DNA of 64,000 nt from Orthonyx spaldingii. Taxonomy: Eukaryota; Chordata; Aves; Passeriformes; Orthonychidae. A model generated the notes under the pieces. It made no database searches, was not told where the DNA came from, and worked only from the letters and a program-made list of their open reading frames with translations. Shown one piece after another: positions 50,601 through 64,000 of the stretch. The stretch covers positions 186,001 through 250,000 of the forward strand of contig VZTJ01005550.1 in the NCBI GenBank assembly GCA_013397795.1, written 5' to 3'. Within the stretch, counting starts at the first letter, position 1. Every line of letters starts with the position of its first letter. Made by a program: the position numbers and the translations under genes.

Positions 50601-53221
50601 TTTTTGAAAGAGTATTAGGTTCAACAGGAAAGGGTAGTCCTGTTTCAGCTTTAGATTTCCTTTAGGTAAATTCTTCCTCCTAATTTCTTAGACTTATGTG
50701 ACTCTGTATGCAAAATCTCTCCATATTATTGACCTCCAATAGGAAAATACCTCAACTTCTTTGTGTTTTTTTCCTGGAAGTATAGGTCTTTAGTGTTGTC
50801 TGTGTTTGGGCGGTGAGATGGTCTCTACTGTGAACCTTTCCTGAGGCAAGACGGCTGACTTGAGAGGGCCAAACAGAGAACTTAGTTACGGTTACAAATG
50901 CCATAACTCTGTCTTTCCCTCTGACTGTTCCTTAATTAGATATCAACAAACCCTCCAAGATTTTAAGTTTGCCAACTTTCACACTGAATGACTTTTATAT
51001 GAAAAATACAGAATAAAGGTCTGTAATTAGAAATGCAACCATGAGATCCATTTTTAGTATGTCTTCTGATGAGCTTCCTCAGTGTCTGATCAGTCCTGTC
51101 CAAAAATATTAATTCCCTTTTGTTTAATTAATGTGCAATTCTGCAAGCCTAACTTGTTTTGCTGAGCCCTCCTTCTCAGGAGAGGTTCACTGAAATTTGT
51201 GTGGCTGCCTCCTCCCCTCTTCCTGAAACTGCTTGTGCGTGATATTTACCCTCATTAACAAGAAGGGAAATGGCTTTTGTTCATTTTTTGAAGTGCTGGG
51301 TATGGAGTGGAGGGTCTTTGCCAAACCAGTCCTGCACTGGGCAAGTGTTACAAGGGTCACTGTGCAAGTGGTTTAAGAAAAGAATATTAGTTAGTCATAA
51401 AATTGCACAGCCTTCTGAGAACAAGGATGAGAGGCAGAGCTCTGCTGTACCACAGCACTACTTCCTCAGGGCACAGGAGATGATGATCCCTATTTCTGTA
51501 TTTTCCGTGCAGCCCATGATTCTTGCTGCAGAGAAGCACAGTTGCAACACCTCTGGTGGTGAATGTTTTTTGCCACCTGCCCTGCTGGTGAGATCTCTGG
51601 TTCAGAGGCAGGAGAAGCACTATGGAGTTCTGTCCTGAGAGGACATGGCACGTGGCTGTCCCTACTGCACAAACAAGTGCTCCAGCAATGTACAATTATG
51701 TAACACACCTAAACCCATTGCTAGCATTTCTTTCTCTCTCTCCTGAAGTTTCTGTTAGCCAGCTTGATTTCCCAGTGTTCATCCTGCTGCCTGTTCTGGG
51801 TCCCAGTGCTGTGCATTTCATACTCCATGCTTGTAGTTGTACATCTAAAATTCACTAATGGTGATGCTGAGCTTTGCTTCAGCAGAGTCCCTGAGCTTCC
51901 AGCAGAGCATTTCGGTTGACTCAGAACTCGGGTGACATTTTTCAGCAGTTTGAAGGAATCCAGAACTGCAGTCCTTCCTTTCTGTGCCCTTTTGCAGACT
52001 CACAATACAACAAAAGCCATTTACTGATCAAATTTGATGGAAAATATCCGCCTTTGTGTATTCCTGGGTTTTTCCCATGTATGTACTAACTGCATAGGAA
52101 ATGAAATCATCTCCAGAAAGGGAACTAGGATTGGAAAAAAAAAGAAAAAAGAAGAAATGGGCAGGATGCTGCCTGAAGCACAGTCAGAATGTTCAGGCTA
52201 CTCAGCATGCAGCAACTTTTTCAAAGAATAAAAGTTACCAGTTTAATTCCATTAGTTGCACTTTTAAGAAAAAGCTGATTACAGTAGGATTACTCAGGGA
52301 CTTTCCAGTATTGCAGCTGGTATCACCATGCATTATCTTTCCTATTAGATAGATACTTTTTTTCATTAATCATCATATGTAACTGCAAACCTATTACAAT
52401 ACATGAACAAAAGAGTTACTCAGAAAAATATTTTATTTGGTGTGACAAAGCCAAGACTTTGAGAACTGAGCAGAAAGAGTACTTGAGAACAGGGAAAGGA
52501 CTGGAGAAGGTACTTGGGAGTAGCACTTGCTTATGCTCCCTCCCTGGCTCCCTGGCCTCCTCTTTGTCAGCCTACATCCCCTCAGCTGTCCCAAAACTAG
52601 AAGTCTGTGTTCTAGGTTTACCTGCTTGGGGGAGGAGGATAACATAATGACAGCTTTTCCAAAGCTATAGTATTTTCAAGAATTTAAACAAAGCAGAATT
52701 AACAACCCTATGCTATATTCCATGGGCATTGCAATTCTAATCACCTCCTTACTGGTGTGAATCGGGAACAAATTAAAATCAATGGAGTCGCACTTCAGCA
52801 TTGGATGTAGATCCGAAGAGAACAATGTCCTGAACTCAGAGGCAGTGAGATGGTGCAAAGCCCAACAGCTACGAGGACACAAAGAGGGTGCATTGGCCTC
52901 GAATTCCTTGTATAAATCATCAAGACATTTTTTATTTTCAAAGCTTTAGCTGTCTGGAGGGAAGATCAGTCTGAACTAGAGACAGAGGGCTTACATGTGT
53001 ACTTCTTGCCTGCATCTGAGAGAACAATAGGTGGAGACAAAAGAACTTGAGAGGAAGGGAACTGTGGCTGCATTTTATCCATCAGGTCCCATCTTCATCA
53101 TGACGGAAGCTGGCTTCCCATTGAGCACACTGCGTGTATGTTTACATCACGTGAAACCAAGACAGAGTTTCTAGATCCTTAAACAACAACCTCTGACACT
53201 GGAGCTGAGGGAAAATGTCAA

Positions 53222-53413
53222 GTGTCAAAATGGTACAAATACATCCTAAGGATTCTGCTGCTGGTGCTGGTAACTGCAGCAGAATCCGCTGCTTGCACAC
53301 TGCAGAAAATTTACCTGAGTGATAACTACTCCCCAGGAACTCAGTACTGCTGCTTTATTTGTAGGTTGAATATTTGCCCAGCTGAGTGCATGGCGTTGAT
53401 CTGTGCAGATTAA
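53222..53413 (+). other. Unassigned open frame with leader-like N-terminus
   Basis: The frame encodes a hydrophobic stretch (ILRILLLVLVTAAESAAC) followed by a cysteine pattern ending YSPGTQYCCFIC, loosely like the first repeat of TNF-receptor proteins. It has no ATG in frame (it opens at a GTG), the nearby ATG is in another frame, and no TNF-receptor gene is known in this synteny block. A GTAGGT donor follows directly. It may be a relic or chance. Confidence 0.15.
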
Positions 53414-56400
53414 TAGTCTGTGTTTGCTAGTTCTGTGCTATGTTAATTACCAATATTTGCTGTGGAAGAGATCAGTTTTCCCTATTAATAGGTGTAAATC
53501 AGGATTTGTGTTGCAGTTGCATCTAGGTATTGCACTTTTTCCTGCACTTGTTAGAGATGCTGGGCAGAGGTTGAGAAGGTTAGATGTGACGGGAACAGAC
53601 CCTGTGTCCTATCTCTTCCTACGCAGTCCTGTTCCTCAAGAAAAAAGAGCAAAGGCAGCACCTCCAACATCTACTTTTTCTGCTTGGGAACACTGTGCTG
53701 GAAGGTAATGATTTTCAGGGAAATCAAACTAATTTTTCTTGTCACTGGATTTTCCTCTTCTTTCCTTCATTTCATGTTGTTTCATTCTTATATGAAATGA
53801 AAAACCCCAGGGAATAATTTACGTTATATTGATCTGTTGGCAACTTCTGCCATAGAGAACTTCCTTTAACTCCAATGAATTTTGTAACACTGACCATGAG
53901 TTAGCAGCCAGTCAAACAAATGCTTCAGGCATGACCTGTTTGCCTTCTCCCACTCCTCACAAGTGTGTAACAGCAAACCAGCATACTTTTGTGACAGAGA
54001 GTTTGGGAACTTGCACCTTGGGTTTTTTCCAAGCACTCACAAGTAGCTCTCTAGATTTTTACAGGCTCAGTGGTAGGAAGACAGAATTCATATTGTTTCA
54101 AGCCTCTGTAGATTGCCTGTAGAATTACAGCACTTTTGGAAAGCAATGCTATATGTGTATAATGTATCTCAGATTTTGTGAATACCATTGTTCAGCAGAG
54201 TAAATCTCTGCCTAACTATCTTGGTATTTATACACTGAATCTTACCTCCTCTGCACACTAAGTTTCTAGTGCATTTGCACTTTGCCTTGGTGCTTTGGGG
54301 GAAAATGATGAAGCTGATCTTTAACTCTTCAAAAGAAAGTGACTGGACAGTTTAAAGTAGTGATGTGTAACCACTTCCTACCCAGATCACTATTCTTCAT
54401 CAGAGGTAGATCCTATCTCTGTACGACTGATTTATGTCTGTGGACCTGATGTTTACCAAACCACCATCAACCGAGATCTGAGCTGGCTTGGACAGTCACA
54501 GTTAGAAATGCAAGTGGGTTTATACCTTAAGCACTTCCTAAGGTGTGTTCTGAACTTCGAAAAGTTCTAATCTCCTTCTGCAATTCCCACCCTACCCTCT
54601 CTTCAGTATTAGGCTTCAGCATTTGCTATTTCTGGGATTGGATTCTCTTTGCATTAAAAGCATCTTCTCCTCTTCATTTGAGGAAAAATATTTGTCATTT
54701 GAATTCAATGAAATGTGGAAATTACTCTTGTATGTCACTGTTTCTCCTCCTTTCAGCACAGAGGTAATTTCCTCTTATAAGAAGTAATGTGATTAGAACC
54801 CAGGAACTGATCCACTTTTATTTAGCATAAACAGCTGCATTGCTGTGTGACACAGAACATTAGTGGTCGATACCAAACTCAAACATCTGAATATTTAATG
54901 TAGATCACGGATATAAACCTACAGCAGGGAGTTTGATTTTCCCTAGCACCTTTTTCCCGAATGTCTGACAGTACCTGTTTGTTAGGTCCAACCAGTTGAA
55001 GTATCCAATCCCAGTAGAGTTAATCAGAAAACCATCCATTATGAGCACAGGGCATGGAGCTGAATGTTTAATCACCCTCAGAAAACCATATCCCTTCCCC
55101 ATTCCTCTAAAGTGTAATAACCACCGGAGGTGAGAGTCATTATAAGCTTTGATTCCAGCCACTGTTTTATCATTTTCATTGCTGAAGTGGCATGTGTGAC
55201 TGCATGCCACCTGGCAGCCTTCATAAAGTTTGTCCTGTCAATCACACATATTCTTCAGAGGACATTTCTATTTCTGCTGTAAAATCTCCATAACTTTGGC
55301 AGGTTTGGAGGACAGAAACCCCTTGGCCAGTAAGATGTCCCCCAGAAGAGTTTCTCGTAGACTGTCAGAGAATAAATGTGAAATGCAAAACACCTAGGAG
55401 CATTTCTTCTTGGTTAGACTTTATGCTTCATCTACTTTTTGGCTTATATGAGGTTTTAAAGATTCTCTCCTGAAAAGATTTTCCCCATGTATTCTAGTGT
55501 TACTGTTCTACTTGAGGCATTTGGCCAAGTTCTGTTCCACCAAATCCAGTAAGACTCTCACAACACATTGACATGGCAGGTCCAACTCTTCTCCTACTGC
55601 ACAGGAGCTTTATTGTTACTCTTGTGTTGAGTGCACATTTGGTGCTGATTGCACACAGAGTGTGTTGAGTGACAAAAGTCTGCATGAGCACAGCAGGCCT
55701 AGGAAGCTCGTACAGCTGGGATACAAACAGTCTTTAGACAATAGTGTCTTAATAATTAGGTCGTAGCAGGTCTGTAGCAGTGGTGGTGCACAATTATTAG
55801 TACGTAAGGATTTGGTTTGCACTTTAGTGAGGGTGATGTGACAGTGGTTTTGATCAAAGAAGGATTACTAAGCTACAGTTTGAACACAATTTCCTTCCAG
55901 CTAATGTTGCAAGATTAGCAGGATGTTCACTTGTTGACTTGAACGTCACTGTTCACCTTTCACACAAGTTCCTGAAGTACGTTATAGAGGTGGGGGAAAG
56001 GGAATAGCTACAGATCACACTTGAACTTGCAGCTTTTCTTATTATAAACTTTAACTAATAAAGCTTTGGTTTTAAGATATAGAATCGGACAGGAAGCAGA
56101 AAATGAGTTCTGGAGTGTGTTTGCGCAACCTCACTGAAATTTTTGTCTTTTATGTCCATTTTCATGTTAGGCTCCATTTATTATTGACCTTCAAAGCCCT
56201 GAAATATGCACTTAGAATGAAAAAGCTGCTGCATTCTTTGTTGCTGTGGTGTAAACAATCTGCGATGATGGACAGTCAGATCCTGCCTGACATTTTCTGT
56301 CACAGTAGTATTTTTCATCATGTACTTTCTTGATTGGGTGTTTTGTGATCCCTGTTTACAAAGTTGTGTGTCATGGCCTGAACTAATCCCGGAGCATTCT

Positions 56401-59400
56401 GAAAGTAATGCTTGTAATTCAGTATAAGCCACTGCATGTCCTATCCTTTTCACAGCCCAGTCCAAAAGGAAATGCCAGACATCATGGTAATCATTTGCCT
56501 AGAGAAATTCCAGATGAAAAGCATGTGTCTGGAGCAGAAGGCATAAGAGCAAAACAGTTTGGTTTTTAAACACATTTTGAGTACTTATGTGATTTTTTGA
56601 CAGTAAAAAACATAAATCAAGCGGCAGAAGTTCAGACAACTAATTGCCTCCCTTCTGAAGATACTAAAAATCACATTTTATTCTTTAGGCAGAACATAAA
56701 GGCAAGTTATGTTGCACCATTGTGAGTTCCTTGGAGTCCTCCTTTATTTGCTTGTCTTTATTTCTTCTCTGAATCAAACATAGTTCCCAATCTACATCTA
56801 TTGTGCTGTTCTACCATGTTTTGGACAGACTAACCCAGAAAGGAATAGTGGTTCTCCTTAGTATGCTGTCAAATTTGATTTACAGTGAAGGACGTTTGGG
56901 ACTGACTTTGAGACCTGGGAATAGGATGGGATGAGATTTCTGAGGTGCTTGTCGTTAGAGACAGGTTTCTTTCATTGCAATGCTGGTCATTTTGATTTTA
57001 GGGTGATTCTTCTTTTTTTGAGTGGGTCTCTTTTATAATCTGACTCTATGACACTGGTGGTGAAATAACTGAGGAGATAGTGCAAAAGCTGCACTGCAAA
57101 GGTGGGAAGAAGAGGCCAAGACTAGAGAAGAAATTAAATCATCTTAATGGTTTCCCCAAAACTGAGTAATTTGTGTAACAGCACAGCCTGAAAAATTTTT
57201 TACTGTGATCCATTACATGAAGTATCAGGCACACTGTATTAGCTGGCAGATAATACGTGAGGGATTAGTAGTAATTGCTCTAGAGCCTTTATGAACAAAG
57301 GCACTATGAATTTAAGTTATACAACACAATGGAATTTCGAGGCATAATGTCATTTTTATCACAACTAAAGCCTTACTAACATATAGGTCACTTCATTTCG
57401 TGACAAGTTCAGTCACGTTTGCTTTTCCTGCTAACAGCAATGGGTGTAAATTAAGGAAGTGTTTGGTATCTCTGATAACATGCTGGATTCATGAACCTCA
57501 GCAGCAGCCAGTGAGGGTATGAAGCACTCAGTGCTGCTCAGGAAGCAGTCAGACCATACTGGGATGATTTCCAGTGCACATCTTCTATCCCAGCCAGAGC
57601 ATTACAGCTAGAGCATGGTGCTGCATGTGACTGTGGTGGTACAGAGGGAGAACAAGCAGGCTGGAGGCACAGGAGCAGTTGTTGCCCAGGGTGAATTGCA
57701 AAAGGCTGGTGCATTGCACCTTTGCTGTTTTTCAGGGCCTCATCCTCAAACCTGTGAACCAGCCATCACTCATTTCGAAGTGATTAATTGCTGGGACATC
57801 CAAAGGCCATTTTCATGTCATTCCTGTACTTGGAGGCAGGAATTTGGTAATGACTTCCAGCAAGACAATAAAATCCTCCCCGCATGGTGTTGCAATGTCC
57901 TGGTATTGCAGTGTCAACCCGGGAGTCCGGGTGCAGCGTCACCTCTGCACTGATGGCACGCACGCAAGGACAATGCCATTTTGAAAGAGCTGTGGTGGTC
58001 CCTCTCTCAGGAGAGCACGGCATCCTCCTGCCCTGGAGCAGGAATCAGCACTTCAATGTTTCCGCTCAGGGAGAGCGCTTGTGCTCGCAGCAGGCAGCGT
58101 TTCATCACTGCTCAGTCCAAGTTCCCAAGTAGCTCATTGGAGGGTTGAGAGTAAGCATCTTTCACTATAAGACGATCAATAAGTGCATGCAATAAATACT
58201 GTTTTTCAGCATAAGCCCAGCAGGCAGCACACGTAGAAAAGTCACGAATGGCAAAGAATGTACATGCAGGGTGTCCACCAGCACTTACAAAATGTTACTA
58301 GATAGCATCTTAGAGCCCTTGGTGCAGCGCCTGCAGGCAGCTCTAAAACTCCAGCACCAGCAAGCATCCCATTCTCCTGTTTTTGAAGAGTATTTGGAAT
58401 AATGGGCTCTTTACTCGCAGTCGAGGTTTTGCACACTGCCTCAGCAAAAATGAATAATGTTAGTGGAGAATCAGCCTTGAAGTGCTGTGCACACTGTGCT
58501 GCTGCTGAGTCACAGCTCTCCAGAATGGGACAGAGCCTTTACACACCCTCCAGCGCTCTTGCACAACCACCAGCTACTGGTTTTTGTACCAAGCAGCGAA
58601 GAAGAGGCCTGAATCACAAAGTTGAGGTCACAATGTGGATCTGAAGCTCCCATTCCTGTGTGGGTGTTTAAACACAGGAATTTTGTCTAAGGCTTAAGCC
58701 AAGGATATGAAATAACTTTGTGATGTGCCTATTTTCTAGCTAGTGTTACCTATTATGGAATGTGATGCTAACTTTCCACAGGCAAGTTAACAATCTGGCC
58801 TTTCATATTTAAAGTTGTACCATGAAATAAATGACCTTATTTTCACATTTGTAATTCAAGTTGAAGTTGCCAGGTATCTAGGAAAGATAATCAATAATCA
58901 AGAGAATTTCAATATTTTACTTTTCAAGTGCACCTGTGAAAGCATGGACCCATTAGGAATTTTCAGCTTTAGGCAAGTCCTTTGTGAAAGAAAATTATAA
59001 GGATGACCCAAGTAAATTATATTTATTGCATGTACATGATTTGGAAGATGGATAGATTCAGAGAAAAGACAGTTACATGCCTAAAGCCTTAACCTGGAAC
59101 CCCAGAGATTTCAGTGCAGCTCTTGGCTTTGGAGCAGAGGTTTGTGACTCTGGGATAGGTGATTAAGCCAGTATGTGCCAAGTCTTCATCAAAGATGAGA
59201 CTGTCATCCTCAAAGGTCCTGCCAGAGCAAATTAATTACTGCTGAAGATTGAAGTTATATTTCTTTGTGTCTGACTTCTCCACTACACAATTATATGGCT
59301 TCACAAATTGAAGCTGTCTGTCTTCCAGGAGATGAGTTTGAGTTACCGAGGCTTTCACAATCATTTCTAGAAGTTCAGAAAAAGAAACACTAAAATATAC

Positions 59401-59472
59401 AGTATGGAGAAAAGTTAGAAACCTTGAGAACTGCACAATTAATATTTAATATTTATATATATATACATATAT

Positions 59473-59571
59473 ATTTAAAAAAACCCAAAAAACCGAAACA
59501 AAAACAAAAACAAAAACCAAAACCAACCAAAAAAAACAAAACAAAAAAAACCAAAAAAAACCAAACAAACA

Positions 59572-59602
<31 letters not shown>

Positions 59603-59655
59603 CAAAAAAAAACAAAAAAAAAAAACCCAAAAAAAACCAAACCAAAAAAACAACC
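59473..59655 (+). repeat. A/C low-complexity tract, (AAAAC)n-rich
   Basis: About 180 bp of almost pure A and C on the plus strand, including a regular AAAAC run near 59576-59607. A short TA-rich run precedes it. The long open frames here are artefacts of composition. Confidence 0.9.
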
Positions 59656-60879
59656 CAGGAGCAGACGATTGCCATGGATTACATGATTAAATAAGGAGTT
59701 GGCACAATTCTCAAACACAAGTACTACAGACCTCAGACAATGTAAGTGATACTGGGTTTTCTTTCTTTCAAAAGTAGGGTTTGGGAGTTACCAAGCATAC
59801 TTGGAAGTATGGATTTAGAAACCTTTGAAAGAAACATCAACTTTACTCTGTATGTTTTGTATGAAACAATACAAATTATGGGTACAAGCTTATCTTTAAT
59901 GTTCAGGCACTTCAACCCTTTAAAAAGAAATCGTGTAAATCTGTGACTCAGAAAAATAGTGTCTTCCTTTCTTCTTTTCTGGGACAGATATGCCTTATAA
60001 TCCTTTGGAAAGGATTCAGGTAATATATTTCATCCTCATCACATTTCATAAACAAATAAACTATCACAGGAAAAAGGATTTGAGGTGGATTATTGTTTTG
60101 CTCCACACCTTAGAGCCAGGAAATTCAGCCACAAGTGACACACTGATTTCAACTTAGCCCATTTTGTTTTCATAGTAGTGCCTGTTACAGACACCACCTG
60201 AAAGCTGAACTTCCTGCTTGAAGCTGACGCAGGTATCAATCCTTTAATGAAGGATTTGCATGATTTATTTCTCTTGTCTCCTGCATTATTTGACCTAACA
60301 CATTGTTGGGGATTGCAAGGGTCTTATTCACCCTACTGAAATCACTGAGGTGATTTCCCTGTCCCACTTTCCTCTTCTGTAATCTGATAATTTTCCCTTC
60401 ATCTCACATGCATTAACAAGATCCCTGAAGCAAAAAACCCTATCAAGACTTCCTGTTGGCATGCGATACATTCCTTTCCTGTGGGCATCGTTCACCATTC
60501 TTTTGGTTTCAGAGTTTTAACGGTTCTGTTTCAGAAGGTGTGAAACAGGTGAATACAATAAGCATCTGATCACTTGATGATCATGAGGGTCCATGGGAAT
60601 ATTTTACCTCAAAAGGTCCAAGATGAAGCATTAGATGACCAGACCACCAGTAAGAAGGGGATGTTTTTGCAGAGTACCAACTGAGAATGTTGCTACTTAC
60701 AGCAGAACTGAATTCACAGCATCCACTTGAAAGCATCTTTGTGTCTCCTCTGCTCTTACATGAATCACAATATTTAGATTTTTCCATGTTTATTTTCAAT
60801 TGATAGCAATGTAATTTTTTACATCTTCAGTGAGAGAGCATCCAGGCAATAGTACCAGGAGACAGTGCTCAAGTTTGTA

Positions 60880-61225
60880 GCAAGTGGGCAGGTAACAGCA
60901 TGTGGGTATTGGGGCCCAGGAAGGACCAGCTGCTTCCTAAGGAACTGAGAGCCAAGCACCCTGACCCAGCAGGCTGGGCAGGCACCTCACTGCCCAGGCT
61001 CCTTCCCACAGAACCTGAGCAAGGAGATCCTGGCAGGCCCAGAGAACACAGCCGGGTTTAACCAAGAGCCTACATGATCAGGAAAGTTCAGGGCAATGAG
61101 GCAAGTCCGAGGTCAAGCCAGAAAACCAAGTGACAGGTCAGGCACCGGGATCAGTGCCATCCATGGCCAGGCAAACTCAAGGCTGAGGCTGAACCCAACA
61201 CAAGCACTCCTCCAATAAAGTTCAA
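60880..61225. other. GC-richer unclassified segment, possible old interspersed repeat
   Basis: A block of clearly higher GC content than its flanks, with many CAGG, CCAGG and CAAG words and AATAAA near its right end. It has no open frame. It could be an old LTR or other repeat, but I see no terminal repeats or target-site duplication. Confidence 0.25.
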
Positions 61226-63650
61226 AAACAGGAAAAATGTCAAAGCCCAAGCTTAAATGGGCTTCTGGGCCCATGGGCAAGAAGGGATACTTGGAGAGGC
61301 CCTGGGACTATGAAAGTAAATTTCTAGAGGAGTTTAGGGGTTCATGAAAGGATTTAGCTGGAAATACTGAAGGAGGAAAAGACTCAACAGACTTTGTTCC
61401 TTCAGGTTCCTTGAGCTACAGAGTGCAAACAAGTTTAAGCTTGTGATACCTTCTGTGACCTTTCTGCATGTCTGATTTCTTGCTAAATCTTCTGAACAGA
61501 AATAAAACTTAAATTTAATCATTTCTGAAGAGTAAAGGTAAAACAATGTTTCCGTTGAGTTACAGCACAGAAAAAAAAACCCTTCTAAGTCTCTTGGCCT
61601 TCCATCTTTAAATGACAGCTGAGCTTTAGAGACATATCCCTGATTTTTTTTTTAATTGTCTCCAATACACGCCTCAGTGTAAACAGACCTTTACTACTTT
61701 CCTATGTGAGGTTCCTTGCTCAGTGTGAGACACTGAATAATTTTAAAACACATGTGCTTGCTCTAGGCTTGATCTTCTGTCCTAGTGTGCTTCCTGGTGC
61801 AGTTGTTGGCTGCAAATGCTTCTGGGTTTCCTGAAAGCTTGGATGCAGTGTGATTTTCAGAGTGAACCTTCTGTTCTTATTGTAAGCTAGGTATATTTGA
61901 ATCTCAGGTAGTCAAAATCACGTCAGCATTTGGAAAAATCCTTGTCTGTGGATTTCCCTATTCCTTGGGTTTTTAATTTTAATGTTTCAGTCACTAATGG
62001 GGAAGTTTTAGACTAAATTTATTCATGTTCCCAAGTGAGAGGTGTTACATAGAGGCAACTCTTTACTATGAATAACTACTGCACAGTTTTTCCCTGGAAA
62101 AGTGCTCTTACTACTATAGCTAAAAAAAGAATTAAATAGTAGCCTGACATCAGACAGGATGAAATTAAGAGTTTTCACACACGTTTTGGTCTGGTATTTA
62201 TTTTTTAACCAGGTACAATACAGTAGCAGGGCACATTCATAACACCAGAAATGTTGACAGTTAAATGCATGCAAAATGTATAAAAACACATAAAATAAAA
62301 AGCTTGCATCTTGTAGAGGCTTTGTAGAGACTTTGAACTCCACATTTAAAAGTTTTCCCATTTATTTTAGAGTTCTGCCCCAACAGTGTCCAAACATGGA
62401 CTTGAGTTGTGTTCTTGAGGATTGCTTTTTACAGACATAGAACAAACTGATGCCTATGTGACTTTCAGAAATGATGACAAAGAGGTACTCATGGGGTTTT
62501 TTTATGAGAAATAGATTAATTTCTGAAGCTACACTGGCAGTAACCTGCAGCACCAAGTCTCTGCATGCACATACAAACCACCCAGGAAATAGCAAGCTGC
62601 TGACTGGCTAACTGGGCCTTTTGAAGAAAAATGCTACCTTGTGTTGTTAGTCTATGTTGAGGTTTGTGCTTGTAACATTTTGCTGTGTCAGTTTCATCAT
62701 CAGCCTGAACATCAGAAATTGTCAGATTATTCCAGAAGGTGGTAACTGGTCAGAAGCTTATGGTTTTTAATGAGAAGTGCCATTCAGCAGCCAGTGCAAA
62801 CAGTGTCCAACACACAGGGAGAACAGCAGTCGGGATGAAAAACATCTACACTTCCTGCAGGTGATCCAATGCGGGAATGGCTCCCAATACCAGTATTTCA
62901 AACATTTTAGATTCAGTTGATATGATCCCACCCTATTTATGTGATTGCAATGTTTGATGGGAGAGGACACTGTTTCCTTGCAGTCTAGGAACTCACAAAT
63001 CTGCAAGCTGAAAGAAAGGATATTTTCCTGTTCACAACAAGGGCAGAAACAGTATCTTGCCCATAGGACAGAACAGGCTACACTAGCCATATCCATTTCT
63101 TGTTTTGTCCAGGACTCAGCATTTTGGTGCAGATTTTTTCATTTAATAGTATTTGCCTTTTCTAGGAATATTGGGATTTCTCTTTGCAAGTGCTTCTCTA
63201 ACAACTTCAAGCAAGCAGGAGCCTGTAGTATCATGTTGTCCAGGACCAGTTATCTTTCCCATCATTGAACCATTGCAGAGTTTGTAACCAAAACCGACTC
63301 TTTCATGACCTTTTTCAGCTCTTATTTCTTGTGCAGGAAGATGTACCGATATCCCTGAGGATGGACCCCTTTTCTGTTTCACATCCAGTCCTTCAGTCTC
63401 AGACCCTGCAGGAGCGGCCCTTTGGCAGGGTAACACTGGTGTAGGTGATCACCATGTGCCGTGCAGCGTGTGGAGGGCAGCTGTACCTCCGTCCATCCTT
63501 CTCCGTTCTGCTCCCAGTCCCTGCCTAAAGCGCAGCACAAAAACATGTAGCAGTAGTGCTTCTTGGGGCAGGCTGATTGAGACCTCAAATTCTACCCCCT
63601 GTGTGTTTGAGCGAGGAGGTGCACAAATGAGCGGTAGGGCAGCGGTGTCC

Positions 63651-64000
63651 ACGCTCGGAACACCCTTCTCCCGGGAACACCGCGGCTCATCCCGCAGGCT
63701 CGACGGGAGCGCTCCGGAGCCGCAGCGCGTTACGCGGGTGAGCAGCACCTCCTGGTGTCTGCGGCTGGTACCGAAGCCCCGAACCGCGCCCCGGACTCGC
63801 GGCCAGCCGTGGAGAAACAGTCCAACACCGCAGCCAAAATCTGCCTGTCTGCCTCTGGTCATGCACACCGATCTCACTCCACCCGACCAAAGTACGCTCA
63901 GAACACCCTTCTCCCGGGAACACCGCGGCTCATCCCGCAGGTATGGCGGGAGAGCGCCGGAGCCGCAGCGCGTTACGCGGGTGAGCAGCACCCCCTCGTG
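63651..64000 (+). repeat. GC-rich tandem repeat, 243-bp period, cut by the window edge
   Basis: A unit starting ACGCTCGGAACACCCTTCTC at 63651 recurs at 63894 with few changes (ACGCTCAGAACACCC). Both copies include CGGGAACACCGCGGCTCATC and CGCAGCGCGTTACGCGGGTG. The second copy runs to the window edge. CpG density is high. It is either a satellite-like array or the start of a CpG-island region; the long minus-strand frames across it are due to GC content. Confidence 0.8.

Larger units (their letters stand above)
47689..63650. other. Long spacer right of the chemokine cluster
   Basis: About 16 kb with no gene that I can support on either strand. In human the next gene on this side of CXCL8 is RASSF6; I recognise none of its exons here. 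Besides the entries listed separately, I see short microsatellite-like runs only. Confidence 0.55.

Noticed and set aside
59424..59718. Lys/Gln-rich plus-strand frame and Phe-rich minus-strand frames
   Set aside because: Pure products of the A/C low-complexity tract.
63449..63991. 180-residue minus-strand frame with internal repeats
   Set aside because: The protein repeat reflects the 243-bp DNA tandem repeat in GC-rich sequence; no domain is seen.
1..64000. CRISPR arrays, operons or other prokaryotic systems
   Set aside because: The window is vertebrate DNA with spliced genes; no such structure is present.

Overview
The window is nuclear DNA from a bird, most likely an oscine songbird. The evidence is spliced, multi-exon vertebrate genes in a mostly AT-rich background with sharp CpG islands, a CR1 LINE fragment near 22.9 kb, and at about 38.6 kb a short composite of a tRNA-Ile-like head and a CR1 tail, the structure I recall for songbird TguSINE1. 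The species cannot be named from the sequence alone.

Region by region, every gene I can support is on the minus strand. From 1 to 13.2 kb lie the first six coding exons of MTHFD2L, a mitochondrial folate enzyme; its last exons are beyond the left edge. Its CpG-island promoter is at 13.2-13.5 kb. Two decayed copies of this promoter and first-exon block follow, an inverted one at 14.1 kb and a same-orientation one at 16.1-16.5 kb. From 19.5 to 47.7 kb there is a cluster of four CXC chemokine genes. The first, at 19.8-20.7 kb, is GC-rich, resembles PF4/PPBP and is broken by an assembly gap. The second (31.7-34.1 kb) is an ELR-positive CXCL8-type gene. The third (40.0-42.6 kb) is a divergent gene without ELR and with a basic C-terminal tail. 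The fourth (45.6-47.5 kb) is a second ELR-positive CXCL8-like gene. From 47.7 to 63.6 kb I see no convincing gene, only low-complexity tracts and diverged repeats. The window ends inside a GC-rich tandem repeat with a 243-bp period.

The order MTHFD2L followed by CXC chemokines matches the conserved synteny of human 4q13. All four chemokine genes have an 84-bp third exon and the same intron phases where visible, so they are tandem duplicates of one ancestor. Three carry inflammatory promoter signals: AP-1, an NF-kB-type site and TATA in the two CXCL8-like genes, and a perfect 12-bp kB palindrome plus a TATA-like box in the PF4-like gene. The third gene shows only a TATA box. The two ELR-positive genes also have AU-rich 3' ends. 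The likely picture is a set of induced, rapidly decaying leukocyte attractants plus one member that has changed both receptor-binding motif and control. I found no clearly new biological system. The most noteworthy items are the triplicated MTHFD2L first-exon islands, the ELR-less chemokine and the gap-hidden PF4-like gene.
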